A DNA stretch of 5,149 nucleotides from Alistipes sp. GTDB taxonomy: Bacteria > Bacteroidota > Bacteroidia > Bacteroidales > Rikenellaceae. Position 1 is the first letter of the stretch, and each line of letters opens with the position of its first letter. The notes under the pieces were generated by a model. The model ran no database searches, was not told where the DNA came from, and saw only the letters and a program-made list of their open reading frames with translations. The stretch is taken from NCBI GenBank assembly GCA_017380275.1, contig JAFOEH010000062.1, positions 1-5,149 on the forward strand, given 5' to 3'. Both the position numbers and the translations under genes were made by a program. Below are positions 1-5,149 of this stretch, piece by piece.

Positions 1-294
1 AATTACATCGTAACCGTCTGGCGTGGTCAGATGGATGTCTGCCTACCCTACTATACAGGTGTGGTGCCGCCCTATCGCTATGTGCTGATGAATACGGGAT
101 CGCCCCTGCTGTCGGATTATCTAGTTGTGCAGACCGCCTATGGCTGGAATGTCTCTTTCAAAACAACGCTTTATGCCGAGTCGGAATATACATTCGACTT
201 TGAAATCTATTCCCACGGCGGGGCGACGCTGACAATCAGCAACACTTGGTACAATCTGGTGCAATATACGGGAACAATCACTAAAATCTATTAG
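1..294 (+). CDS. DUF4251 domain protein, C-terminal part (5' end outside window)
   Basis: The reading frame is open from the first base, so this is the last 97 residues of a longer protein; the ATG at 31 is internal and not the likely start. The visible part is rich in beta-strand-like alternation (NVSFKTT at about residues 50-56, YTFDFEIYSHGGATLTI at about 63-79) and ends in a YTGTI strand. This matches the C-terminal half of DUF4251 proteins, a Bacteroidetes family of small secreted or periplasmic beta-rich proteins of unknown function (family assignment is from memory of its pattern). It lines up over nearly its whole length with the C-terminal half of the next gene: shared WN(I/V)SF, YDF/FDF and YVGSI/YTGTI positions. 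The TAG stop is 2 nt before the next ATG, so the two form an operon of tandem paralogues. No function can be assigned. Confidence 0.75.
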   Translation, partial: NYIVTVWRGQMDVCLPYYTGVVPPYRYVLMNTGSPLLSDYLVVQTAYGWNVSFKTTLYAESEYTFDFEIYSHGGATLTISNTWYNLVQYTGTITKIY

Positions 295-296
295 CT

Positions 297-920
297 ATGA
301 GGTTGTTAGTTCCGCTCTTTACCTTGTGTGCAATCTCTGCTGCTCAAGCACAGCAGCCCACAGCCGTCACAATTACCGCCCAGCGTGATAGCGTCCCCGT
401 GACGACCATCGTTCCCGTACAACAAGCTCCCTATACATCGACCGACACCATCACCGAACCAGCACCTTCACCTCCACAGATGAACCACCGCCAGCGCCGT
501 GAGGAACGGGCACGACGCTATGCGATGACGATTGATTCGCTAGTTGCAATGCGGTCGTTTGCCTTCTATCCTACTGTTATGCAGGCTGTTCCCGATGGCG
601 AGATTAGGCTGGTCTATGCCGATTATTTCTATGCCTACATCTCGCCCGTTGATTTGGAGGTACATCTTCCGCTGGAGCGTGGAGCGATGCGGCAGGTGTC
701 GATTATGAACTTCGACTCCGACCGAATTGAGAATTATGTCTCGGCTAAGTTCCAGACGCAGTGGAATATATCCTTCTCGGCTCGCGATGACGGACAGCAG
801 TACGATTTTTCGTTGATGATCTCGACCGTCACGGGACAAACCGAACTTACAGTCGAAGGACCCGATGGCGCGATGCGATATGTTGGCTCAATAGGTCAAC
901 GATCGCGCGAAAGGAAATAA
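297..920 (+). CDS. Secreted DUF4251 domain protein
   Basis: A 207-residue protein with a clear Sec signal peptide: Arg at position 2, a hydrophobic core at 3-16 and a likely signal peptidase I site after A18 (AQA followed by QQ). It is therefore probably periplasmic or surface-exposed. Residues 20-60 are Pro/Thr/Ser-rich and look like a flexible linker. Residues 65-75 are strongly basic and acidic (RQRREERARR), as is common just before the DUF4251 core. Residues 77-201 form the beta-rich core, with WNISF at 156-160, YDFSLMIS at 169-176 and RYVGSIG at 194-200. DUF4251 function is unknown. The ATG follows the stop of the upstream paralogue by 2 nt without a Shine-Dalgarno motif, which suggests translational coupling. 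The gene ends 2 nt before a terminator hairpin shared with ispF on the other strand. Confidence 0.8.
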   Translation: MRLLVPLFTLCAISAAQAQQPTAVTITAQRDSVPVTTIVPVQQAPYTSTDTITEPAPSPPQMNHRQRREERARRYAMTIDSLVAMRSFAFYPTVMQAVPDGEIRLVYADYFYAYISPVDLEVHLPLERGAMRQVSIMNFDSDRIENYVSAKFQTQWNISFSARDDGQQYDFSLMISTVTGQTELTVEGPDGAMRYVGSIGQRSRERK

Positions 921-922
921 CG

Positions 923-961
923 AAAAAGCCTGCAAAATCTTTCGAGATCTGCAGGCTTTTT
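923..961. terminator. Bidirectional intrinsic terminator between convergent operons
   Basis: A perfect 12-bp stem pairs 923-934 (AAAAAGCCTGCA) with 950-961. Inside it is a small asymmetric bulge (AA against C) and then a 4-bp stem, 937-940 with 945-948, capped by a TTCG tetraloop (941-944). Because the outer stem is A-rich on one arm and T-rich on the other, transcripts in either direction end in a U-tract. It sits between the stop of the DUF4251 gene and the stop of the convergent ispF gene and probably serves both. Confidence 0.85.
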
Positions 962-978
962 ATTTGAGTATAAATATG

Positions 979-1455
979 TTATTTTGTGAGTAGTACAACA
1001 GCGTGTGTCGAAACACCCTCCTCGCGCCCCTCGAAGCCCATTCGTTCGGTAGTCGTCGCTTTGACCGAAACGCGGTCTGTGTCAAGACCTGTCACAGCGG
1101 CTATTGCCGAGCGCATCGAGTCGATGTGTGGACGGAGTTTTGGGCGTTGCATTGCGATGGTGCAATCGATGTTTGAAATAGAGTATCCGCGAGCCTCCAC
1201 CTCGTCACAAACGCGGCGTAGAAGAATCTTCGAGTCGATACCCTTGAACTCGTCCGAAGTGTCGGGGAAGAGTTTGCCAATGTCGCCCAATGCCAACGCG
1301 CCGAGCAGCGCATCGCAGATGGCGTGTAGCACTACATCACCATCGGAGTGGGCAACGCAACCCTTCGTATGTTCGATTTCGATACCTCCCAATACCAAGC
1401 GAAGCCCCTCGGCAAGGGCGTGAACATCGTATCCGTGTCCTATTCTAATATCCAT
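979..1455 (-). CDS. ispF: 2-C-methyl-D-erythritol 2,4-cyclodiphosphate synthase
   Basis: This enzyme of the non-mevalonate (MEP) isoprenoid pathway converts 4-diphosphocytidyl-2-C-methyl-D-erythritol 2-phosphate to the 2,4-cyclodiphosphate, releasing CMP. It is a cytosolic homotrimer in known members. The 158 residues match the usual length. Expected motifs are all present: GYDVH at 8-12 with metal ligands D10 and H12, AHSDGD at 35-40, the third metal ligand H44, GDIGKLFPDT at 57-66, and the C-terminal signature KATTTERMGFEGREEG at 132-147 with catalytic T135 and E137 by homology with the E. coli enzyme. The ATG lies 3 nt after the stop of the peptidase gene, so ispF is the last gene of a three-gene operon and its translation is probably coupled. 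It ends near the shared terminator at 923-961. It appears intact. Confidence 0.97.
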   Translation of the reverse strand: MDIRIGHGYDVHALAEGLRLVLGGIEIEHTKGCVAHSDGDVVLHAICDALLGALALGDIGKLFPDTSDEFKGIDSKILLRRVCDEVEARGYSISNIDCTIAMQRPKLRPHIDSMRSAIAAVTGLDTDRVSVKATTTERMGFEGREEGVSTHAVVLLTK

Positions 1456-1458
1456 ATA

Positions 1459-1902
1459 TTACGCTGTTAATCTTCGTCTTATACCTAAAATAATTCGTCG
1501 GAGCATAGGCGGCAACATTAGCCACGCGCGCGACTGCCAGCACCAACTACGACTCGAGCACTCTACCCTGCGTCCCGACTTTCGCTCAACTGCAACCATT
1601 ACGCCAACAACGTCAGCAACAGTAACCTCCTCTTTGATTTTGTAGTTTCCATCGCCAGCGAAGGTAATGTGCTCGCTATCAATGTGTTTTACGCGATGCA
1701 GAACGTGCGCCCCACGATAGCGAAAGAGCATAACTGCGCCAGGCTTGATGTCGCTACGTTCGGCACGACGTAGGATGGCTTTGTCGTGGCCGTTGCACAT
1801 CAATGGGGTCATACTATTACCTTTGACAAGAATTGAAACCTCTTCGCCCGCAGCGAGAAGGCGCTCAACCTCGGCAAAAAATATCTCATTGCTCAGTTTC
1901 AT
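1459..1902 (-). CDS. S24/S26 family serine peptidase, small Ser-His-Asp (Sec11/SipW-like) type
   Basis: The product is 147 residues if it starts at the ATG at 1902, which overlaps the kinase stop as ATGA. A longer in-frame start at 1956 would lie wholly inside the kinase gene and is unlikely. VKGNSMTPLM at 26-35 is the signal-peptidase/LexA serine box, with S30 as the likely nucleophile. VLHRV at 67-71 and GDGN at 83-86 correspond to the His box and Asp box of ER- and SipW-type signal peptidases (S26B), so H69 and D84 would complete a Ser-His-Asp triad; the bacterial Ser-Lys dyad is not obvious. There is no N-terminal membrane anchor. The tail (about 119-145) is Trp-rich then strongly basic, and might touch the membrane. 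Such small peptidases are common in Bacteroidetes beside HprK-like kinases; the substrate is unknown. Confidence 0.8.
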   Translation of the reverse strand: MKLSNEIFFAEVERLLAAGEEVSILVKGNSMTPLMCNGHDKAILRRAERSDIKPGAVMLFRYRGAHVLHRVKHIDSEHITFAGDGNYKIKEEVTVADVVGVMVAVERKSGRRVECSSRSWCWQSRAWLMLPPMLRRIILGIRRRLTA

Positions 1903-2777
1903 AAGCCGAAAACCGTGTCGTGAGAGAGTTGCGCTGCCGCTGCATCGGGCAGACACTCAAGATGATAGGCGGGAACTTTGCTCAAGACAGCCGACAGAAT
2001 ATCAATCATCGCCTCCTCCAGTCGCCCATCGTAGGCAAATGCGGGCGGCAATGACGGCAGCAGTGCTCCCATAGCTTGCGCACCACGCAGTCGTCGGATG
2101 ACGTTATGCGGAGCTTGCGACAGGCGCACAATGGCACGCAGAGGGTAGCTCTCGGCTTTGTAGCAGGGGGTCTTGCCACTCCACGGTGAGCCGTAGGCTA
2201 CGACCTTACCGTCGCGGATGCCAATGAAGGGGCTGTCATCGTTAAGCAGCGTTGCACCCTCGATATTTTCACGCCACAGACGTGTGTGCGTACTCTTGCC
2301 CGTTCCCGACTCGCCGAGGAACATAATAGCCTCATCGTGACAGACGATAACCGACGTATGAACGGCCGTTGTAAGGTGCTGCGAGAGAGCCATATTCACG
2401 GCAAACCACAAGCCAAAGCGGAGGAACGAAGGATTTACACCCTCCTTGGCGTTCATGTCAATATGACTCACATCGTTACGCGACGAAGAGAGAATCAGAG
2501 TGGGCTGAGTGTCGCTCTCGATGGTGAAGTAGTATCGCTCGGCGTTGCGGTAGAATGTGCAGCGTGCATCTCCCTCGTCAAAATCGAATTCGGTGAGCTG
2601 CTCCAACTGCGTGGGGAGTTGAATATCTACTCCAGTGAGAATCGTTGCCGTGCAGTCGGCCTCGGCCTCAGGCTCCACTACGAAAGGAGCGAAACCACGC
2701 AAGCCTGCCTTTACTGCGTCGCAGACTGATCCTGCGAGGCGTATGCGATGGTTGGCTATGATATAGTCGTTGAACAT
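1899..2777 (-). CDS. HprK-like P-loop kinase (HPr kinase/PEPCK-like fold)
   Basis: A 292-residue protein. The C-terminal half resembles the HPr kinase/phosphorylase catalytic fold: H140 in AVHTS, a Walker A loop GESGTGKST at 155-163, and NDD at 179-181 as the probable Mg-binding acidic pair. It differs from true HprK: the residue after the P-loop Ser is Thr rather than Glu, and the HprK signature ERGLGI-type segment is not seen; GSPWSGKTP at 196-204 stands there instead. This pattern is shared with the HprK-related kinases found in lasso-peptide and other peptide-modification loci and in many Bacteroidetes genomes. Residues 1-130 are an uncharacterised alpha/beta region. Likely role: ATP-dependent phosphorylation of an unknown protein or peptide, in the cytosol. 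The start is well fixed, since an in-frame TAA directly precedes the ATG. It is the first gene of the operon with the peptidase and ispF. Confidence 0.8.
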   Translation of the reverse strand: MFNDYIIANHRIRLAGSVCDAVKAGLRGFAPFVVEPEAEADCTATILTGVDIQLPTQLEQLTEFDFDEGDARCTFYRNAERYYFTIESDTQPTLILSSSRNDVSHIDMNAKEGVNPSFLRFGLWFAVNMALSQHLTTAVHTSVIVCHDEAIMFLGESGTGKSTHTRLWRENIEGATLLNDDSPFIGIRDGKVVAYGSPWSGKTPCYKAESYPLRAIVRLSQAPHNVIRRLRGAQAMGALLPSLPPAFAYDGRLEEAMIDILSAVLSKVPAYHLECLPDAAAAQLSHDTVFGL

Positions 2778-2818
2778 TTATGCGATGTTTTGTACGGACA
2801 AGCCGTTGTTCTAAAGTG

Positions 2819-2826
2819 CAAATATA
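2819..2826 (-). promoter_or_regulatory. Candidate Bacteroidetes -7 element for the kinase-peptidase-ispF operon
   Basis: On the minus strand this reads TATATTTG, an exact match to the Bacteroidetes -7 consensus TAnnTTTG. It lies 41 nt upstream of the kinase ATG, giving a short leader of roughly 35 nt. No convincing TTG lies at the expected -33 distance; TTTCG (plus-strand 2848-2852) is the nearest candidate. The call is therefore based on the -7 element and its position. Confidence 0.5.
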
Positions 2827-2838
2827 GAAAATATTTTC
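2827..2838. repeat. Perfect 12-nt palindrome GAAAATATTTTC in the divergent promoter region
   Basis: The 12 bases are identical to their reverse complement. The site directly abuts the minus-strand -7 element, in the spacer of that promoter, and is about 18 nt upstream of the -33 element for nusB. It could be an operator half-site pair or only a by-product of AT-rich promoter sequence. No regulator can be named. Confidence 0.45.
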
Positions 2839-2855
2839 ATCTTAGGCCGAAAGAT

Positions 2856-2886
2856 TTTGAGATAGGCAAACATTTTTCTATTTTTG
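2856..2886 (+). promoter_or_regulatory. Bacteroidetes-type promoter for nusB
   Basis: TTTG at 2856-2859 (-33 element) is followed after 19 nt by TATTTTTG at 2879-2886, an exact match to TAnnTTTG (-7 element). Transcription would begin a few bases after 2886, giving a leader of about 15-20 nt before the nusB ATG at 2912. Sequence, spacing and position all agree, so this is the best-supported promoter in the window. No Shine-Dalgarno motif precedes the ATG, as is usual in this phylum. Confidence 0.75.
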
Positions 2887-2911
2887 CACTCGGAATAAAG
2901 GTTCATATTTT

Positions 2912-3850
2912 ATGATTAGCAGAAGAATGCTCAGAATTAAGGTCATCAAGACTTTATACGCCCATCTGAAGTCGGAGCCCGACTCGCTGATGGCCTCTCA
3001 GAAGACGCTTGTGAATTCGATCGACAAGACGTACGATCTCTATGTGCTTACGTTGTCGCTCGTGGCCGAGTTGGCTCATTATGCCGAGCAGCGTCAGGAG
3101 CTGGCCAAGAAAAAGCAATTGCCTACATACGAAGATCTCAACCCCAACCGTAAGTTTGTCGATAACCGTGTCGTGCAGCTGATCGCCAATAGCGATTCGG
3201 TGAACGATTATTTGGCTTCGCGCAAACTCTCGTGGGCGGCATATCCCGAACTCATCAAGACGCTCTACGCGCAGCTCGAGCAGACGGAGTATTTCCAGAA
3301 TTATATGTCACAGCAGGAGCGCTCGTTCAAGGATGATCTGGCGCTGGTGACAGAGTTCTTTACTCGCGAGCTGGAGGAGTGCGAGATGCTGGAGGATGTC
3401 CTCGACGAGATGTCGATCCTGTGGAACGATGATTTGGGCTTTGCGCTGATTATGGTGTTGCGTACGCTCTCTTCTGTGCGTGCTTCGCACGAGGAGATTA
3501 AACTCGTGCCCAAGTTCAAGAGTGAGGAGGATCTCGATTTCGCTTGCGAACTCTTTGCCAAGACGGCTGTAAACTACGACGAGTATCAGCAGCAGATTGA
3601 GCGATTTACGCGCAACTGGGATGTGGAGCGTATCGCGTTTATGGATAATCTGATTATGGCTACGGCCGTGGCCGAGCTTGTCGGTTTTGAGTCAATTCCC
3701 GTAAAGGTTACACTCGACGAGTATATCGAGATTGCCAAGTTCTACTCGACCAATAGCAGTGGTACGTTCATCAATGGTGTACTCGACAAGTTGGTAGCGG
3801 CGCTTCAGCAAGAGGGCCGAATTAATAAGAGCGGTCGCGGACTAATCTAA
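2912..3850 (+). CDS. nusB: Transcription antitermination factor NusB (long Bacteroidetes form)
   Basis: NusB binds boxA RNA with NusE (S10) and supports antitermination of rRNA transcription. The protein has 312 residues, against about 140 in E. coli. The N-terminus SRRMLRIKVIKTLYAHL (3-19) is the first NusB helix, and residues 235-302 hold the conserved core: NWDVERIAFMDNLIMATAVAEL, then IPVKVTLDEYIEIAKFYS and GTFINGVLDKLV. The extra length lies between these, at about residues 20-225, as a largely helical, charged insertion. Long NusB forms of this kind are normal in Bacteroidetes, so this is not a fusion artefact. The gene has its own promoter in the divergent region and is followed after 22 nt by the DUF1573 gene, so it probably heads an operon. 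Confidence 0.93.
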   Translation: MISRRMLRIKVIKTLYAHLKSEPDSLMASQKTLVNSIDKTYDLYVLTLSLVAELAHYAEQRQELAKKKQLPTYEDLNPNRKFVDNRVVQLIANSDSVNDYLASRKLSWAAYPELIKTLYAQLEQTEYFQNYMSQQERSFKDDLALVTEFFTRELEECEMLEDVLDEMSILWNDDLGFALIMVLRTLSSVRASHEEIKLVPKFKSEEDLDFACELFAKTAVNYDEYQQQIERFTRNWDVERIAFMDNLIMATAVAELVGFESIPVKVTLDEYIEIAKFYSTNSSGTFINGVLDKLVAALQQEGRINKSGRGLI

Positions 3851-3872
3851 GAGGAAAGGATTGCAGGAGGCT

Positions 3873-4304
3873 ATGCTGAGGGGCTTTGTATATGCTATTG
3901 TGGCGATGCTGATGATGAGCTCGTGCCGAGGAAATCAGGTGCAGTATGCCACGGCAGGCCGTCCGGTGGATTTGAGAACCATCACGATTGATAATGAGTC
4001 GGCCGAGCGAGGCGTTAGCGACACATTGCGACTGGGCCGATTACATTCGGGAGAGGTTATTGCAAAGACCATACGCGTAAAGAATGAGAGCGACGAGCCT
4101 ATAGTGCTGATGCGTCATCACGTCTCGTGCGGATGCCTTAGCGTGCAGTACGATCGCAAGCCTATTGCCAAGGGCCAGAGCACAGATATAAACCTCGAGT
4201 TTGATTCGCGCACGATGAACGGACTGCAATTGAAAACTTTGGTGCTATATTTCGCCGAAAAGGGCCGTCCGATGCGAATATTTGTCGAAGCCGAGGTGGA
4301 ATAG
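3873..4304 (+). CDS. DUF1573 lipoprotein
   Basis: A 143-residue protein from the ATG at 3873. It begins with a short lipoprotein signal: R3, a hydrophobic stretch at 5-15, then MSSC with the lipidated Cys at 18, so it is predicted to be membrane-anchored facing the periplasm or outside. Residues 52-142 show the DUF1573 pattern, an immunoglobulin-like beta domain: LGRLHSGE, KTIRVKNESDEPIVL, the hallmark SCGC at 85-88, PIAKGQSTDINLEFDS and the closing strands. The molecular role of DUF1573 is unknown. An in-frame TTG at 3861 would add 4 residues; GAGG at 3851-3854 is well spaced for TTG, while AGGAGG at 3865-3870 is only 2 nt from the ATG. The ATG is preferred for its canonical lipoprotein signal, but the choice is not certain. 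It is probably co-transcribed with nusB. Confidence 0.83.
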   Translation: MLRGFVYAIVAMLMMSSCRGNQVQYATAGRPVDLRTITIDNESAERGVSDTLRLGRLHSGEVIAKTIRVKNESDEPIVLMRHHVSCGCLSVQYDRKPIAKGQSTDINLEFDSRTMNGLQLKTLVLYFAEKGRPMRIFVEAEVE

Positions 4305-4305
4305 G

Positions 4306-4336
4306 TTGTGCGAAAGCTAATAATTACATAACTTTG
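4306..4336 (+). promoter_or_regulatory. Bacteroidetes-type promoter for yajC
   Basis: TTG at 4306-4308 is followed after 20 nt by TAACTTTG at 4329-4336, an exact match to TAnnTTTG. The -33 element starts 2 nt after the DUF1573 stop. The predicted start near 4343 gives yajC a leader of about 70 nt. Read-through from nusB is also possible, since no terminator is seen between the genes. Confidence 0.65.
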
Positions 4337-4414
4337 CATAGTCGGTCTTCTAAGGGAAGTCAACGAGCAAGGATGTGGAATGAAAACAGAAAATAAAACT
4401 AAAATTTATAGACT

Positions 4415-4735
4415 ATGATTAATTTGCTTCAAGCAGATGCTGCTGCGGCAGCTGCACAGCCCGGTATGGGTAGTTTTTGGGTGATGATGTTGCTTATGAT
4501 CGCCGTGATGTATTTCTTTATGTGGCGTCCCGAGTCAAAGCGTCGTAAGGAGATGGCTAAGTTCCGCGACGGTCTGAAGAAGGGCGATAAGGTGATCACC
4601 GCCGGCGGTATCTATGCCGTTGTTAAGGAGGTTAAGCCCGGCGAGCCTACCATCCTGATTCAGGTTGATGGCGACGTAACACTCCGCATCGACAAGGGTA
4701 TGGTTGTGGCTGACAACTCGCAGTTGCAGAAGTAA
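4415..4735 (+). CDS. yajC: Preprotein translocase subunit YajC
   Basis: YajC is a small inner-membrane protein that associates with SecDF and the SecYEG translocon. The 106 residues fit the family. There is one membrane segment at about 20-37 (FWVMMLLMIAVMYFFMW) after a short Ala-rich N-terminus, followed by the family-typical RPESKRRKEM at 38-47 and the cytosolic domain containing GLKKGDKVITAGGIYAVV at 53-70. The ATG is preceded by an AT-rich stretch without Shine-Dalgarno. It follows nusB and the DUF1573 gene and seems to have its own promoter at 4306-4336. A strong hairpin terminator follows 20 nt after the stop, so the transcription unit ends here. Confidence 0.95.
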   Translation: MINLLQADAAAAAAQPGMGSFWVMMLLMIAVMYFFMWRPESKRRKEMAKFRDGLKKGDKVITAGGIYAVVKEVKPGEPTILIQVDGDVTLRIDKGMVVADNSQLQK

Positions 4736-4754
4736 TCGCTATTTGAAACGAAAA

Positions 4755-4789
4755 AAAATCCCGATCGCCACACTGGTGATCGGGATTTT
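4755..4789. terminator. Strong bidirectional intrinsic terminator after yajC
   Basis: A 16-bp stem pairs 4755-4770 with 4774-4789 around a CAC triloop; the only non-Watson-Crick pair is G4767 with T4777. On the minus strand it is followed by eight Ts (A-run at 4751-4758), and on the plus strand by TTTT then CGT. It therefore ends the yajC transcript and, more strongly, the convergent minus-strand peroxiredoxin-like gene. Confidence 0.88.
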
Positions 4790-4821
4790 CGTATTAAATA
4801 CCTAACCTAAATCGCATTATA

Positions 4822-5149
4822 CTACAAATAGTAGAGTTTAAGCGACTGGAGGATAGGACCATAGAAGTTCCAACCGATACGCTTTGCGGCGGGAATAGCA
4901 TTGGGGCGAATGTCGGCGAACTTAACCTCATTATTGGTATCAAGAACATAAAACGCGGGGGCAGGCAGATAGGGATCGGTATTGAGATTCTCTGACGACT
5001 TCTTGGTCAAATCCACTGCACGACCCGTTGCAAGGAATGCCACACCCATAGCCTTCGCCAAGTTACCCTTGGGATCGCCATAGAAGTGTTTCAGAGGCAT
5101 TGTTGACTCCTCGCTGGTCTTCTTCAAACCTGCTACGGCATCGGGCGAT
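4822..5149 (-). CDS. Peroxiredoxin-like (AhpC/TSA, thioredoxin fold) protein, C-terminal part
   Basis: The frame is open through the right edge, so only the last 108 residues are seen; the TTG at 5127 is an internal Leu codon. The visible part starts at SPDAV, which fits the loop after the central strand of thioredoxin-fold peroxiredoxins (commonly ISPE/ISPD), continues with HFYGDPKGNLAKAMGVAF, and has the cis-Pro segment LPAPAFYVLDTNNEVKFADI, which resembles the LPVPATYVID region of peroxiredoxin-like proteins. Such enzymes reduce peroxides through a peroxidatic Cys, which would lie upstream, outside the window, so catalytic competence cannot be judged. No Cys occurs in the visible part, so any resolving Cys must also lie elsewhere. 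It ends with the TAG at 4822 and the terminator at 4755-4789. Confidence 0.72.
   Translation of the reverse strand, partial: SPDAVAGLKKTSEESTMPLKHFYGDPKGNLAKAMGVAFLATGRAVDLTKKSSENLNTDPYLPAPAFYVLDTNNEVKFADIRPNAIPAAKRIGWNFYGPILQSLKLYYL

Noticed and set aside
986..1423. Long plus-strand open frame of 145 codons opposite ispF
   Set aside because: It is antisense to a gene with all IspF motifs, its translation is Ser/Arg-rich with no recognisable domain, and it has no promoter or start context.
1903..1956. Upstream start for the peptidase giving 165 residues
   Set aside because: The added 18 residues lie entirely within the kinase gene and show no family similarity; the ATGA overlap at 1899-1902 gives a better start.
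2286..2729. Plus-strand open frame of 147 codons opposite the kinase gene
   Set aside because: It overlaps the kinase P-loop region and the protein is low in recognisable structure; a shadow of the opposite coding strand.
1899..2777. Calling the kinase a true HPr kinase/phosphorylase (hprK)
   Set aside because: The P-loop and acidic pair fit, but the residue after the P-loop Ser and the HprK signature segment do not, and no HPr gene is near.
3861..3872. TTG start for the DUF1573 lipoprotein
   Set aside because: It would put four extra residues, including two acidic ones, before a canonical lipoprotein signal that begins well at the ATG at 3873. Not fully excluded, because GAGG at 3851-3854 is well spaced for it.
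4347..4360. Small hairpin CTTC/GAAG in the yajC leader
   Set aside because: The stem is only about 4 bp, too weak to call a regulatory RNA or terminator.

Overview
The window looks like a chromosomal segment of a Bacteroidales gut-type bacterium, most likely Rikenellaceae/Alistipes-like (the genus is inference). Supporting evidence: two DUF4251 proteins side by side, an unusually long NusB (312 residues), a DUF1573 lipoprotein, promoter matches to the Bacteroidetes sigma consensus (TTG about 19-20 nt before TAnnTTTG), and start codons mostly without a Shine-Dalgarno sequence. There is no IS element, tRNA, rRNA or CRISPR array. No gene-free stretch exceeds about 135 bases.

Layout: (1) Positions 1-920, plus strand: the 3' end of one DUF4251 gene, then 2 nt later a complete secreted DUF4251 protein. 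They end at a hairpin terminator (923-961) shared with the convergent ispF operon. (2) Positions 979-2777, minus strand: a compact three-gene operon read as HprK-like P-loop kinase, then a small S24/S26 peptidase of the Ser-His-Asp (Sec11/SipW) type, then ispF. The first two genes overlap by ATGA and ispF starts 3 nt after the peptidase stop, so translation is probably coupled. (3) Positions 2778-2911: a 134-nt divergent promoter region with a good Bacteroidetes promoter towards nusB, a -7-like element towards the kinase operon, and a perfect 12-nt palindrome beside the latter. (4) Positions 2912-4735, plus strand: nusB, a DUF1573 lipoprotein, and yajC. yajC appears to have its own promoter overlapping the end of the DUF1573 gene. 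(5) Positions 4755-4789: a strong bidirectional terminator, followed by the C-terminal half of a minus-strand peroxiredoxin-like protein that runs off the right edge.

Much of the window is housekeeping: isoprenoid precursor synthesis (IspF), antitermination and rRNA transcription (NusB), and the Sec translocon accessory YajC. The less understood part is the kinase-peptidase pair in front of ispF. It resembles maturation pairs seen near ribosomally made peptides, but no precursor peptide, PqqD-like carrier or transporter is visible here. The evidence does not establish a new system; this pair is the best candidate for a second look.
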